The notes: a model not told the origin generated them from the sequence alone. A stretch of DNA of 64,000 nucleotides from Gordonia hongkongensis (GCF_023078355.1 NZ_CP095552.1:4340001-4404000), one strand, 5' to 3'; positions 10,418-19,489 are shown, counted from the stretch's first letter. Numbers and translations: made by a program.

Positions 10418-11518
10418 GTGTCAGGGGTGTCAGCGACTGATGTGTTCGTGTTGTCCCGCCCGCACGGCACCGTGCGGGGCACGGGCGCGGTCCGTGCGTT
10501 CACCGACGTCGACGCCGCCTCGGCCGCCCTGCGCGCCGGGACCGTCGACGGTCTGACCGGCGCGATCCCCTTCGACCTCGCCGACCCCGCCGCGCTGGTG
10601 GTGCCCGAAGTCCTGCACGTCGACGCGGCGCCGCTGGCAGGCACACCACCGCTGACGCGCACCCCGGTGTCGACGACCCTGCACCCCACGGCCGACGAGC
10701 ACCGCGAACGTGTCGCACACGCGGTGAAGCGGATCGTCGCCGGCGACGTCGGCAAGGTCGTACTCGCCCGCAGCGTCGACATCGTGCTCGACGCCGAGGT
10801 CGAGCCTCGGCAACTCCTCGACGCATTGGCGGGCGGCAATGCCGGACACAACGCATTCGGTGTCGATCTCGGCGCGGCCACCGGCTCGGGTTCGTGGCTG
10901 TTGGGCGCGAGTCCCGAAGTGCTGCTGCGCAAGTCGGGCTCCGTCGTCACCTGCCACCCGTACGCGGGATCGGCGCCGCGGTCACCCGACCCGGTCGTCG
11001 ACCGCGCCGCTGCCGACGGATTGTTCTCCTCGGCGAAGGATCTCGCCGAGCACGCCTTCGTCGTCGACCACCTGCGAGACCGGCTGGGACACCTCTGCGA
11101 CGACGTCGACGCGCCGTCGACCCCGCAATTGCAGTCGACCGGGGAGGTCTGGCATCTGGCCACCCCGATCCGCGCGCGGCTTCGGGACCCGGCGACCACT
11201 GCGCTCGATCTCGCACTCCTGCTCGGCCCCACCCCGGCGGTCTGCGGCACGCCGAGTGATGTTGCTGCGCAGATCATCCGCGAGGTCGAGGGTGAGCGCG
11301 GCTTCTATGCGGGGGCGGTCGGCTGGTGCGACGCCGCCGGCGACGGGGAGTGGATGGTCACCATCCGGTGCCTCGAACTCGAGGCCGATCGTCGCAGCCT
11401 CCGGACGTGGGCCGGCGGCGGTATCGTCGAACACTCCGACCCGCAGGGCGAACTCGAGGAGACGGCGTTCAAGCTGCGGACGGTCCTGAACGCGTTGGGC
11501 ATCGCCGCACTCGACTGA
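10418..11518 (+). CDS. entC: Isochorismate synthase
   Basis: Chorismate-utilising enzyme converting chorismate to isochorismate, the precursor of salicylate/2,3-dihydroxybenzoate siderophores or of menaquinone. The 366-residue product shows GDVGKVVLARSVDI, the PYAGSAPRS segment, PTPAVCGTPSDVA and RGFYAGAVGW, all diagnostic of the family. The iron box just upstream favours the siderophore role over menaquinone. The start may be GTG 10418 or GTG 10427; neither has a ribosome-binding site, so the mRNA may be leaderless or nearly so. No other siderophore-synthesis gene is adjacent. Confidence 0.9.
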   Translation: MSGVSATDVFVLSRPHGTVRGTGAVRAFTDVDAASAALRAGTVDGLTGAIPFDLADPAALVVPEVLHVDAAPLAGTPPLTRTPVSTTLHPTADEHRERVAHAVKRIVAGDVGKVVLARSVDIVLDAEVEPRQLLDALAGGNAGHNAFGVDLGAATGSGSWLLGASPEVLLRKSGSVVTCHPYAGSAPRSPDPVVDRAAADGLFSSAKDLAEHAFVVDHLRDRLGHLCDDVDAPSTPQLQSTGEVWHLATPIRARLRDPATTALDLALLLGPTPAVCGTPSDVAAQIIREVEGERGFYAGAVGWCDAAGDGEWMVTIRCLELEADRRSLRTWAGGGIVEHSDPQGELEETAFKLRTVLNALGIAALD

Positions 11519-11565
11519 GCGGATCAATTGCGGACGCGCGCGATCTTCGCCCGTTACGCTCGTCG

Positions 11566-12513
11566 ATGATGCCCGACGACCTGATCATCGCCCGAAATCC
11601 GGAACAGGGCTCCTCACTGCCCTTTCTGGTCCGGATTCCGCTCGGCAGTGACGGGATCGTCTTGAAGGTGAGGGAGACCTGGCCGCGAACCAGCAAGGTC
11701 TATTGTCATCGCGCCGACGAATGGCCGACCACACCGCAGATCGTCGAACGTCTTCCGGTTCGGTCGGTGACGCGGCGCGGGGCGGCGATCGATCTGGTGC
11801 TCGACCGCGCTCGCGAGAATCGGTCACAGTTCGTCGTCACGCGGGCTCGCGGACGCGAGATGATCTTCTGGCAGACGCGCAAAACCACCAAGCAGGCGCG
11901 TCCAAACGTCACGCTTCCCAAGGCTCGGGCACACGGCCAGGCGCTCGAGATCGTCGTCGACACAGGCGAGAAGTACGCCTACTCCTTCGGTCATCAACAG
12001 GCGACCACCACTCGACACCGCCTCGATGCCGGCGATTACGCGATCGTCGAGGACGACCAGGTGGTCGCCGCCGTCGAACGCAAGTCGATCGACGACCTCG
12101 GCAACGGTCTCATGAAGGGAACTCTCACCTACCAGTTGGCAGGTCTCGCGGGACTCCGACGCGCCGCGGTGGTCGTCGAAGCCTCATACAGCAAGGTGTT
12201 CACGCGCGAATACGTCAGCGGCGCCGCGCTGGCCGAGGCGGTCGCCGAGGCGCAGGTCCGGTTTCCGACCGTGCCGATCGTCTTTTGCGACAACCGCAAA
12301 CTCGCCGAGGAATGGACCTACCGCTGGCTCGGTGCCGCGCTACACGAATGGCGGCTCACCGTCGGCAGCGAGCCCATCGTGCAGGGCCTGCACGGTCCAC
12401 CGGCGACACCGTCGGAGATCAGGGCGTGGGCTCGCGCCCAAGGGATCGAGGTGCCCTCCAAGGGACGGATCCCGAGTACGGTGCGAGCGGCCTGGGATCG
12501 CCGGAACGACTGA
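11566..12513 (+). CDS. ERCC4-type nuclease with Lsr2-like DNA-binding C-terminus
   Basis: The 315-residue product has an N-terminal unknown domain (about 1-110) and an XPF/ERCC4 nuclease core: an acidic VVDTGEKY, then AGDYAI, the catalytic AAVERKSIDDL (ERK-x3-D) and VVVEASYSK. Residues about 275-310 (PSEIRAWARAQGIEVP, then KGRIP and a VRAAWD helix) match the DNA-binding domain of the nucleoid protein Lsr2. A DNA-structure-directed nuclease in repair or foreign-DNA handling is inferred; no partner gene is evident. Start ATG 11566 or 11569. The gene lies 47 bp after the isochorismate synthase gene. Confidence 0.85.
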   Translation: MMPDDLIIARNPEQGSSLPFLVRIPLGSDGIVLKVRETWPRTSKVYCHRADEWPTTPQIVERLPVRSVTRRGAAIDLVLDRARENRSQFVVTRARGREMIFWQTRKTTKQARPNVTLPKARAHGQALEIVVDTGEKYAYSFGHQQATTTRHRLDAGDYAIVEDDQVVAAVERKSIDDLGNGLMKGTLTYQLAGLAGLRRAAVVVEASYSKVFTREYVSGAALAEAVAEAQVRFPTVPIVFCDNRKLAEEWTYRWLGAALHEWRLTVGSEPIVQGLHGPPATPSEIRAWARAQGIEVPSKGRIPSTVRAAWDRRND

Positions 12514-12596
12514 ATGGCACCACCCTCCGGGGACTCGGCCCCGCTCACCGAGGCGGATTCGCGCTGTGCCGCAACGGAATACGTCAGCGCGTACCC

Positions 12597-13814
12597 TCAG
12601 CCCAGCGCGTGGTCCAGGTCGCCCAACAGGTCGTCGACCCCTTCGAGGCCGACCGACAGCCGCACCACCGAGTCACTCAGACCGATCGCCGCGCGTCCCT
12701 CGGGACCCATCGCACGATGAGTGGTGGTCGCCGGATGCGTGATCAGCGACTTCGAATCTCCGAGATTGTTGGAGATGTCGACGATCCGCAGGCCGTTGAG
12801 GACCTCGAAGGCGCGCTTCTTGCCGTCGATGCCGTCGTGATCGTTGAGCTCGAAGGTCACCACCGTGCCGCCGCCGGACATCTGCGATTTCGCCAAGTCG
12901 TACTGCGGGTGTGACTGCAGGAAGGGGTATTTGACCCAGCGCACGCGCGGATCGCTCTCGAGGAACTCGGCGATCCGCAGCGCCGACGACACCGAGGCGT
13001 CGACGCGCAGACGCATCGTCTCCAGCCCCTTCACGAGGGTCCAGGCGTTGAACGCGCTCAACGCGGGACCGGTATGTCGCATGAGTTGCTGCACCGGTCC
13101 GTCGACGTACTCCTTGGTCCCGAGTACCGCGCCACCCATGACGCGCCCCTGGCCGTCGATGTGTTTGGTGCCCGAGTAGACGATGACGTCGGCGCCGAGT
13201 TCGAGACCCCGCTGCAGCAGCGGGGTGGCGAAGACGTTGTCCAGCACCACCTGTGCGCCCGCGGCGTGCGCCATCTCGGACACCTTCACGACGTCGACGA
13301 GGCTCTGCATCGGGTTCGACGGTGTCTCGAAGAACACCGCGTCGGTGGGCTTGGACAGGGCCCGCTCCCACTGCTCGAGGTCATCACCGTCGACGAACTC
13401 GGTCTCGATCCCCCAGCGCGGGAGGATCTCGTTGCAGACCACGAAGCAGGAACCGAACAGGCTGCGGGCGGCGACGAGACGGTCGCCGGCCTTCAACAGT
13501 GCACCGAGCGCGACGAACACCGCGGCCATGCCGCTCGCGGTGGCGAAACACGCCTCCGCACCCTCGAGCCGGCGCAACCGCTCCTGGAACATCTCGACGG
13601 TCGGATTTCCGTAGCGCGAGTAGACGAATCGTTCGTCCTCGCCGGTGAAGGCTCGCTCGGCGGCCTCCGCGGAGTCGTAGACGTAACCGCTCGTGAGATA
13701 GAGCGCCTCGGCCGTCTCGTGGAAACCCGAACGCGCCAGCCCGCCGCGCACCGCGATCGTGTCAGCCGAGAGCCCTTCAGGCAGTTCACGACTGACGGGC
13801 AGATCAGAACTCAC
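12597..13814 (-). CDS. metZ: O-succinylhomoserine sulfhydrylase
   Basis: Cys/Met-metabolism PLP enzyme that makes homocysteine from O-succinylhomoserine and sulfide. The 405-residue product has the family signatures SRYGNPT, the ATASGMAAV segment, and VIVYSGTKHIDGQGRVMGG with the PLP lysine after SGT. Start GTG 13814 has GGAGG five to six bases upstream and forms a GTGA overlap with the rhodanese stop. A longer GTG start at 13826 is less likely. Last gene of a coupled three-gene operon; the rhodanese-metZ pair is conserved in mycobacteria (Rv0390-Rv0391). Confidence 0.95.
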   Translation of the reverse strand: MSSDLPVSRELPEGLSADTIAVRGGLARSGFHETAEALYLTSGYVYDSAEAAERAFTGEDERFVYSRYGNPTVEMFQERLRRLEGAEACFATASGMAAVFVALGALLKAGDRLVAARSLFGSCFVVCNEILPRWGIETEFVDGDDLEQWERALSKPTDAVFFETPSNPMQSLVDVVKVSEMAHAAGAQVVLDNVFATPLLQRGLELGADVIVYSGTKHIDGQGRVMGGAVLGTKEYVDGPVQQLMRHTGPALSAFNAWTLVKGLETMRLRVDASVSSALRIAEFLESDPRVRWVKYPFLQSHPQYDLAKSQMSGGGTVVTFELNDHDGIDGKKRAFEVLNGLRIVDISNNLGDSKSLITHPATTTHRAMGPEGRAAIGLSDSVVRLSVGLEGVDDLLGDLDHALG

Positions 13815-14224
13815 GATTGCCTCCACGGCAGGTTCTCGGCACGCCAGCCCGACGTCCCGCGGTGGTCGTTCTCGTCGAGGGCGCCTTCGAACCCGTCGAT
13901 CACGTTGTATGCCTTCGCGATACCGTCGGCGGTCGCGGCTTCCGCAGCGCCGATCGACCGGTGCCCCGAACGGCAGATGAAGATGACCTCCTGGTCGTCG
14001 GAGACACCGGAATCACGCAGCTGTGCCACGAAGTCGTCGTTGCGACGCCCCTCGGGGAAGGTGGTCCACTCGGCGAAGATCGCGCGCTTGCCCAGGACCT
14101 CGAGGTCGGGCACGCCGACGAACGACCACTCCGCCCGCGTGCGACAGTCGACCAGCACCGCATCCGGGTTGTTCTCGAGCTTCTCCCACGCCTCGCGCGG
14201 GGTCAGGTCACCGGCATAGCTCAT
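13811..14224 (-). CDS. Rhodanese-domain protein
   Basis: Single-domain rhodanese of 137 residues. The active loop FICRSGHRSIGAAEA has the catalytic cysteine, and the VLVDCRTRAEWSFVG motif is typical. Probably carries sulfane sulfur, and the neighbouring metZ suggests sulfur supply for homocysteine synthesis (inference). Start ATG 14224 overlaps the upstream stop as ATGA, and its own stop overlaps metZ, so all three genes are translationally coupled. Confidence 0.92.
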   Translation of the reverse strand: MSYAGDLTPREAWEKLENNPDAVLVDCRTRAEWSFVGVPDLEVLGKRAIFAEWTTFPEGRRNDDFVAQLRDSGVSDDQEVIFICRSGHRSIGAAEAATADGIAKAYNVIDGFEGALDENDHRGTSGWRAENLPWRQS

Positions 14225-14691
14225 GAGGAACACACCTTCCACTCGCCGTTCTCGCGCACCACGATCGTGTCCACGACGTTCACATCATCGGGGGTCTTGT
14301 CATAGTGCCAATGAACCTTCGCGGTCGCCCGGTCACCGTCGACCACCAGCTCGGTGATCTCCGGGATCTCGATGTGACCGTTGGCGAGCAGCGACTCCCG
14401 GTTGTCGGCGAGGAACTGTTCCTCGGAGACGAAGTCGGCCGCCTCGACGTCGGCCGCGCAGGTGTTCGCCCGGTATTCGCCGAAGTTCGGACCGTTGCGC
14501 GCGGTGTAGATGTCGTTGATCGCGTACTGGACCTGAGCCGAGTCGCCGGCCCGGTCCTCGGCCGGACGGGTCACATTCGACAGCACGACGCCGAGCACCA
14601 CGAGTCCCACGACGCCGGCCGCGACGAAGAACGGCCAGGCGTTCTTCCACGACGGGGGCTTCTGGTCGCCCTCACCTGCAGCTTCGGCCAT
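14221..14691 (-). CDS. Membrane-anchored protein with NTF2/DUF4878-like outer domain
   Basis: Function unknown. The 156-residue product has a short cytosolic N-terminus, one transmembrane helix (AWPFFVAAGVVGLVVLGVVL, about 17-36) and an external domain of about 110 residues ending NGEWKVCSS. The same end pattern (GDDWKVCNPT) and layout occur in the acidic membrane protein at 43866-45922. This suggests both belong to the small NTF2-like family fused to a membrane anchor that is common in mycolata. First gene of the metZ operon. Confidence 0.85.
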   Translation of the reverse strand: MAEAAGEGDQKPPSWKNAWPFFVAAGVVGLVVLGVVLSNVTRPAEDRAGDSAQVQYAINDIYTARNGPNFGEYRANTCAADVEAADFVSEEQFLADNRESLLANGHIEIPEITELVVDGDRATAKVHWHYDKTPDDVNVVDTIVVRENGEWKVCSS

Positions 14692-14798
14692 GGCGGGCAG
14701 TCTATCGAGCGTCCCGGCGGCGGTTGAGGCCGGCGTCGCCGGACCCCGGACGCACCGGGCGGAGCGCCGAACGACGTCGACATCGAACACGTCCTGCG

Positions 14799-14817
14799 TA
14801 AGGTGGCCCTAAGTTCC
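14799..14817 (+). promoter_or_regulatory. Weak candidate iron box before the siderophore-binding lipoprotein
   Basis: TAAGGTGGCCCTAAGTTCC matches the IdeR consensus at about 10 of 19 positions. It lies 43 bp before the binding-protein start, in the gap between divergent genes. Weak on sequence alone; the downstream function makes it plausible. Confidence 0.35.
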
Positions 14818-14860
14818 CGGCGAACGACGTCGCCGACCGCAACGACCAGCGAGGACCCGG

Positions 14861-15886
14861 ATGCGCGCTTCCACCCACCGTTCACTCATCCTTCTCGTCG
14901 GGCTGCTCGCGGCAGCCCTGGTGGTGACCTCGTGTTCGCCGCCGGACGAGACGGTCGACTCCGGCACGGCCCACGTCCCCGCGCCCGAGGCCGGCGCGAT
15001 CCCGGTCACCGTGCAGCAGGCCTACGCCCCCGCGACCGTCGACCAGGCACCCAAGCGCGTCGCCGCGATGGGCGTGGGTGACGGCGACACCCTCCTCGCA
15101 CTCGGTGTCACCCCCACCACGATCGCCCCGTTCGCCGACCCCGACCAGGCGTCGGCGCCGTGGAACGCCGAACTCCTTGCGGACTCCGACCCGGTGGTGC
15201 TGCCGAACGCGTCCGGCGCGTTCGGCGATGAGATCCCCAAGGCGCTGGCCACCGAGCCCGACCTCATCACCGCCGTCGGCGCCGATCCCACCCGCGACCA
15301 GTTCGATCTGCTGAGCAAGACCGCCCCGACGATCCTGCGGCCCGCCCAGTTCCAGCCGTGGCAGGTGCCGTGGGACGCGCAGACCCGCCAGATCGGTACC
15401 GCCGTCGGACTGCCCGAACTCGCCGATCGCAAGGTGACCGAGACCGAGCAGTTCCTCGCGAACGTGCGGGAGCAGAACCCGCAGCTGGCCGGGAAGACGG
15501 CGGTCGTGGTCACCGCCAGCCCCACCGGCGGCGTGTCGATCTACGGCCCCGGCGACGGGCGCGGACAGACCCTCACCGGTTACGGACTCACCTTCCCGCC
15601 CGCGCTGCAACCTTCGGTGACCAGCGGTTTCTACGGTGACCTGCCGGCCGAGAGCCTGAACCTGCTGGACTCGGCCGACGTCGTCGTCGCCGTCGACTGG
15701 CAGGGTTCCAACGACCGGCTCAAGTCCAACGCGGCGTTCAACCGGCTGGCGGTCGCGCAGTCGGGCCGCGTGGTCTATCTGCCCCAGGAGGTCGGCAGCG
15801 CGATGTCGGTGCCGACGGTCCTGACGATCCCGTGGGTCGCCGAGCAGGCCGTCGGACCGATCGCCGCGGCCGCCGGCAAGGCGTAG
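14861..15886 (+). CDS. Iron-siderophore ABC transporter substrate-binding lipoprotein
   Basis: Captures a ferric siderophore outside the membrane and hands it to an ABC permease. The 341-residue product has a lipoprotein signal peptide with lipobox LVVTSC (Cys at about 25). A periplasmic-binding-protein fold follows, with APKRVAAMGVGDGDTLLALG, the EPDLITAV segment and SADVVVAVDW, typical of the FecB/FhuD class. The permease and ATPase genes (18446-21455) are 2.5 kb away, separated by fprA and a secreted protein, but the four likely form one uptake system. Confidence 0.92.
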   Translation: MRASTHRSLILLVGLLAAALVVTSCSPPDETVDSGTAHVPAPEAGAIPVTVQQAYAPATVDQAPKRVAAMGVGDGDTLLALGVTPTTIAPFADPDQASAPWNAELLADSDPVVLPNASGAFGDEIPKALATEPDLITAVGADPTRDQFDLLSKTAPTILRPAQFQPWQVPWDAQTRQIGTAVGLPELADRKVTETEQFLANVREQNPQLAGKTAVVVTASPTGGVSIYGPGDGRGQTLTGYGLTFPPALQPSVTSGFYGDLPAESLNLLDSADVVVAVDWQGSNDRLKSNAAFNRLAVAQSGRVVYLPQEVGSAMSVPTVLTIPWVAEQAVGPIAAAAGKA

Positions 15887-15922
15887 CGGGCCCGAACCCG
15901 CCGGACACCACGCACCCGCCGA

Positions 15923-15938
15923 GTGAGGGTTACCTCAC
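15923..15938 (+). promoter_or_regulatory. Palindrome in the fprA upstream region
   Basis: GTGAGG and CCTCAC arms flank GTTA. It could be an operator for fprA or a short terminator hairpin for the upstream lipoprotein gene, 36 bp after its stop; the sequence does not decide. Confidence 0.4.
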
Positions 15939-16066
15939 AGACGGATTTTGGTCGGGGACAGCAAGCGCCTACCGTAGAAGGGATAGGCCTTATCCATACG
16001 CGCGGACCTGGGGGTCACCGAGATTTGCTTGTCCTCGCGTGCTGAGCAACGGAAGACACCTACTCC

Positions 16067-17464
16067 ATGAGCGACAACAGCCGCCCGCTGCGGGTTGCGA
16101 TCGTCGGTGCCGGTCCCGCCGGGATCTACGCCGCCGACGCGTTGATGAAGTCCGACACCGCCAAGGACCGCGGGGTCAGCATCGATCTGTATGAGCGCAT
16201 GCCCGCTCCGTTCGGTCTGATCCGGTACGGCGTCGCACCCGACCACCCGCGCATCAAGGGCATCATCACCGCCCTGCACAAGGTCCTCGACAAGCCCCAG
16301 GTCCGCCTGCTCGGCAACGTCGACTACGGCACCGACATCACCATCGACGAACTACGCGCCCACTACGACGCGGTGATCTTCTCCACCGGCGCCACCGACG
16401 ACCGCGACCTCGACATCCCCGGCATCGACCTCGACGGCAGCTACGGCGCCGCCCAGTTCGTCGCCTGGTACGACGGCCACCCCGACTTCCCCCGCACCTG
16501 GCCCCTCGAGGCCGAGAAGGTCGCGGTCATCGGCGTCGGCAACGTCGCCCTCGACGTCGCCCGCGTGCTCGCCAAGACCGGCGACGAACTGCTGCCCACC
16601 GAGATCCCGGCCAACGTCTACGAGGGACTCAAGGCCAACAAGGCCGTCGAGGTCCACGTGTTCGGCCGCCGCGGTCCCGCCCAGGCGAAGTTCACCCCGC
16701 TGGAACTGAAGGAACTCGACCACTCCCCCAACATCGAGGTCATCGTCAACCCCGAGGACATCGACTACGACGAGGGATCGGCCGTCGCCCGCCGCGGGTC
16801 GAAGATCACCGACCAGGTCGCCACGATCATCGAGAACTACGCGATCCGCGAACCCAAGCAGGGCGCGATCCACAAGCTGTTCCTGCACTTCTTCGAAAGC
16901 CCCACCGAAATCCTCGGCGCCGACGGCAAGGTCGTCGGTCTGCGCACCGAACGCACCCAGCTCGACGGCACCGGCAACGTCAAGCCCACCGGCAAGACCA
17001 CCGACTGGGAGGTCGGCGCGGTCTACCGTGCGGTCGGGTATCTCTCGGACAACCTGCCGCAGATCCCGTTCGACTCCCAGGCCGGGGTCATCCCCAACGA
17101 AGCCGGACGCGTCTTCGACGAAGGACAGCAGCTCACCGGTATCTACACCACCGGCTGGGTCAAACGCGGCCCCGTCGGCCTCATCGGCCACACCAAGGGC
17201 GACGCCAACGAAACCGTCGACTGCATCCTCAAAGACATGGCAGCCGGCACCCTGCTCGACCCGGCCCACCCCGGCGAGGACGCCATCGTCGAACTCCTCG
17301 AGTCCAAGAACATCCCCTTCACCACCTGGGACGGCTGGTACCGCCTCGACGAACACGAACGCGCCCTCGGCGCCGCCGAAGGCCGCGAACGCGTCAAAGT
17401 CGTCGAACGCGAAGACATGCTCGCCGCATCGGAGCCGGACAAGGTGTCGCGCCCGTCCGCATGA
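16067..17464 (+). CDS. fprA: Ferredoxin/adrenodoxin-type NADP+ reductase FprA
   Basis: FAD enzyme passing electrons from NADPH to ferredoxins. The 465-residue product opens with the FAD Rossmann motif VAIVGAGPAGIYAADAL. It continues with YERMPAPFGLIRYGVAPDHP and the NADP Rossmann motif VAVIGVGNVALDVARVL followed by VFGRRGPAQAKFT, as in M. tuberculosis FprA. Placed between siderophore-uptake genes; reduction of iron or supply of electrons to cytochromes P450 are possible roles. The second half uses C almost exclusively at third positions, more than its neighbours. A strong terminator follows. Confidence 0.95.
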   Translation: MSDNSRPLRVAIVGAGPAGIYAADALMKSDTAKDRGVSIDLYERMPAPFGLIRYGVAPDHPRIKGIITALHKVLDKPQVRLLGNVDYGTDITIDELRAHYDAVIFSTGATDDRDLDIPGIDLDGSYGAAQFVAWYDGHPDFPRTWPLEAEKVAVIGVGNVALDVARVLAKTGDELLPTEIPANVYEGLKANKAVEVHVFGRRGPAQAKFTPLELKELDHSPNIEVIVNPEDIDYDEGSAVARRGSKITDQVATIIENYAIREPKQGAIHKLFLHFFESPTEILGADGKVVGLRTERTQLDGTGNVKPTGKTTDWEVGAVYRAVGYLSDNLPQIPFDSQAGVIPNEAGRVFDEGQQLTGIYTTGWVKRGPVGLIGHTKGDANETVDCILKDMAAGTLLDPAHPGEDAIVELLESKNIPFTTWDGWYRLDEHERALGAAEGRERVKVVEREDMLAASEPDKVSRPSA

Positions 17465-17477
17465 CCCCGCTTCCCGC

Positions 17478-17530
17478 CGGCTGAGTCCACCCCCGTCGGC
17501 TGAGTCCACCCCCGCCGGCTGAGCCTGTCG
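17478..17530 (+). repeat. 19-bp tandem repeat ending in a GGCTGAGCCTGTCGAAGCC-type unit
   Basis: Three copies of a 19-bp unit (CGGCTGAGTCCACCCCCGC-like) begin at 17478, 17497 and 17516. The third diverges into CGGCTGAGCCTGTCG, related to the GGTTGAGCC ends of the 82-bp repeat. Located between the fprA stop and its terminator. Confidence 0.75.
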
Positions 17531-17538
17531 AAGCCATA

Positions 17539-17572
17539 AGAGCGGCGGCCGAGTTCTCTCGGTCGCCGCTCT
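17539..17572 (+). terminator. Hairpin terminator after fprA
   Basis: Fifteen-base arms (17539-17553 and 17558-17572) with one mismatch and a TTCT loop, followed by TTTC. Located 75 bp after the fprA stop. Confidence 0.85.
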
Positions 17573-17669
17573 TTCGCATGCGCCCGGCGGGTGCGGGGGC
17601 GTCCTCCCCGCACGCCGCCCGGCGCGAATGGTTCAGTTGTGAGGCACTCTCAACTGTCGTCGGATGAGG

Positions 17670-18176
17670 TCAGCGACCGGGAATCGCGGGGACGCCCGCG
17701 ACGTCGGTGCCACCGCCGGTCAGGGCCGCCGCCGAGGCGGAGGAGCCGGTGCCGAATCGGTCCAACGGGTTGTCGACGCGCCGGACGTTCCACCAGAAAC
17801 CGGCGTTGTCAGTCAGGTTCTCGGCGTAGTCCGAGATGGCGTACCCGGCGATGGAGGACGGGAAGCAGCCGAACCAGGTGGTCTTGATCGTGAGCGACTC
17901 GTTCTTCTTCAGCAGCGACTTGAACTTCGTCGCGCCGTTGATCTCCTGCAGCGTGACGTTACGGAAATCGCCGTCACGCGCGGTGACGCGCATGAACCGG
18001 GTCATGCTCCACGCCTGATTCCACGGCGTGCCAGGGGCTGCGAACTGGCAGTAGACCCCGCCCGTCATCTGGAGGTTGGGAACAGCGGCCTGTGCCGGCG
18101 CGGCACCCACCAGCGATCCACCGGCGATTCCTGCAGCGACCAGAACCCCTGTGAGAGCCCGTTTCAGCGATTTCAT
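17670..18176 (-). CDS. Small secreted protein of unknown function
   Basis: The 168-residue product has a clear signal peptide (MKSLKRALTG, hydrophobic core, cleavage after APAQA at about 31). The mature domain of about 110 residues has two cysteines (VYCQF and FGCFP) that could form a disulfide, and the C-terminus is Gly/Ala-rich. No family recognised. Start ATG 18176 has AGGAGG upstream. It lies on the minus strand between fprA and the siderophore permeases, with a 269-bp divergent gap toward the permease operon. Confidence 0.85.
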   Translation of the reverse strand: MKSLKRALTGVLVAAGIAGGSLVGAAPAQAAVPNLQMTGGVYCQFAAPGTPWNQAWSMTRFMRVTARDGDFRNVTLQEINGATKFKSLLKKNESLTIKTTWFGCFPSSIAGYAISDYAENLTDNAGFWWNVRRVDNPLDRFGTGSSASAAALTGGGTDVAGVPAIPGR

Positions 18177-18426
18177 CGATCCTCCTCGTTCGTAGGCGAC
18201 ACTGTGTTTCCCGACGTCGCCGTCGTGGGAGCGGTTCACGCCACCCCACCGACGACCGGTCTTGCTGCGGTCGGCCCGAGATGCCCACCGACACCGGGAC
18301 TATCGACCCAGCCTGAGCGAAGTGTTACCGCGCGCACAGCGATCCCTCAGGTTTCGTCGGCAATTCGTTATACGAACGACACCCGCCGAGGCGCTCGACG
18401 CTGCGCGCGACGCCGCGTCGAAGAAG

Positions 18427-18445
18427 GTTGGTAAGGTTTACCTTC
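18427..18445 (+). promoter_or_regulatory. Candidate IdeR iron box before siderophore permease genes
   Basis: GTTGGTAAGGTTTACCTTC matches the IdeR consensus at 12 of 19 positions and directly abuts the GTG start at 18446. Repression by iron of the ABC transporter operon would be expected. Confidence 0.55.
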
Positions 18446-19489
18446 GTGCGCCGATCCCTCCGACTTCTCGGAATCCCGCTGCTCCTGGCGGTCCTCGCAG
18501 CGCTGGTCGTCGCGTCGGTTCTCTTCGGCACCCGACCGGTCCCGGTCGACGAGATCTGGCCCAGCTTCACCGCTGGTGTCGAAGAGATCTGGAACGCGCT
18601 GATCAACCTACGGATGCCGCAGGTGCCCAAGGATTCCGATGTCGACGGCATCGTGTGGGATCTGCGCGTGCCGCGCACTCTGCTCGGCCTCGCCGCCGGA
18701 CTCGCGATCGGCGCGGCCGGTGCCATCAGCCAGGGCCACACCCGCAACCCGATCGCCGATCCCGGCATGCTCGGCGTCAACGCGGGTGCCGCCTGCGCGG
18801 TCGTCGGCGGCATCTACCTGCTGGGCATCACCAGTCCGATCGCGTTCATGTTCTTTGGTCTCGTCGGGGCGATCATCGCCGCCACCGTGGTGTTCGGACT
18901 GTCGTCGCTGAGCGGCTCGAGCCCACTGACCCTGGTCCTCGCCGGCACCGGCCTGACCGCGATGCTGACCGCCATCACGTCCGCGATCGTGCTCGTCGAC
19001 ACCAATTCGCTGGACCAGTGGCGCTTCTGGAGCGTCGGCTCCACCGCGGGTCGGGGCATCGACGTGTTCTGGGCGAGCCTGCCGTTCATCACGGTGGGCC
19101 TCGTCCTCGCGCTGGCGAGCGGCTTCTTCCTGAACGTCCTGAGCCTGGGCGACGACATGACCAAGGCCCTCGGTTCCCGTGTCGTGCTCATCCGCGCCCT
19201 CGGCGTCCTGACCATCACGCTGCTCATCGGCGCGGCGACCGCGGCGTGCGGGCCGATCGTGTTCCTGGGCCTGGTCGTACCGCATATCGCCCGCGCCTTC
19301 GTGGGCGCCGACTATCGGTGGATCATCCCGTATTCCGCTCTGCTGGGCGCCATCCTGCTCGTCGGATGCGACATCCTCGGCCGGATCGTCGCCCGTCCCG
19401 GCGAAGTGCAGGTCGGCGTCATGCTGGCACTGGTGGGCGCACCCTTCCTCATCGTCATGGTCCGCCGACAGAGATTGGGGACCGTGTGA
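18446..19489 (+). CDS. Siderophore ABC transporter permease (FecCD family)
   Basis: First permease of a ferric-siderophore importer, 347 residues with about nine hydrophobic helices. Family motifs seen: LRVPRTLLGLAAGLAIGAAG, the HTRNPIADPGMLGVNAG stretch and CGPIVFLGLVVPHIAR. Start GTG 18446 is used because the iron box lies immediately before it. The stop overlaps the next permease start as GTGTGA. Confidence 0.93.
   Translation: MRRSLRLLGIPLLLAVLAALVVASVLFGTRPVPVDEIWPSFTAGVEEIWNALINLRMPQVPKDSDVDGIVWDLRVPRTLLGLAAGLAIGAAGAISQGHTRNPIADPGMLGVNAGAACAVVGGIYLLGITSPIAFMFFGLVGAIIAATVVFGLSSLSGSSPLTLVLAGTGLTAMLTAITSAIVLVDTNSLDQWRFWSVGSTAGRGIDVFWASLPFITVGLVLALASGFFLNVLSLGDDMTKALGSRVVLIRALGVLTITLLIGAATAACGPIVFLGLVVPHIARAFVGADYRWIIPYSALLGAILLVGCDILGRIVARPGEVQVGVMLALVGAPFLIVMVRRQRLGTV

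Noticed and set aside
18262..19485. Plus-strand extension upstream of the second permease in the same frame
   Set aside because: Overlaps the first permease in another frame; the Arg-rich sequence is a shadow, and GTG 19486 with its 4-bp overlap is the natural start.
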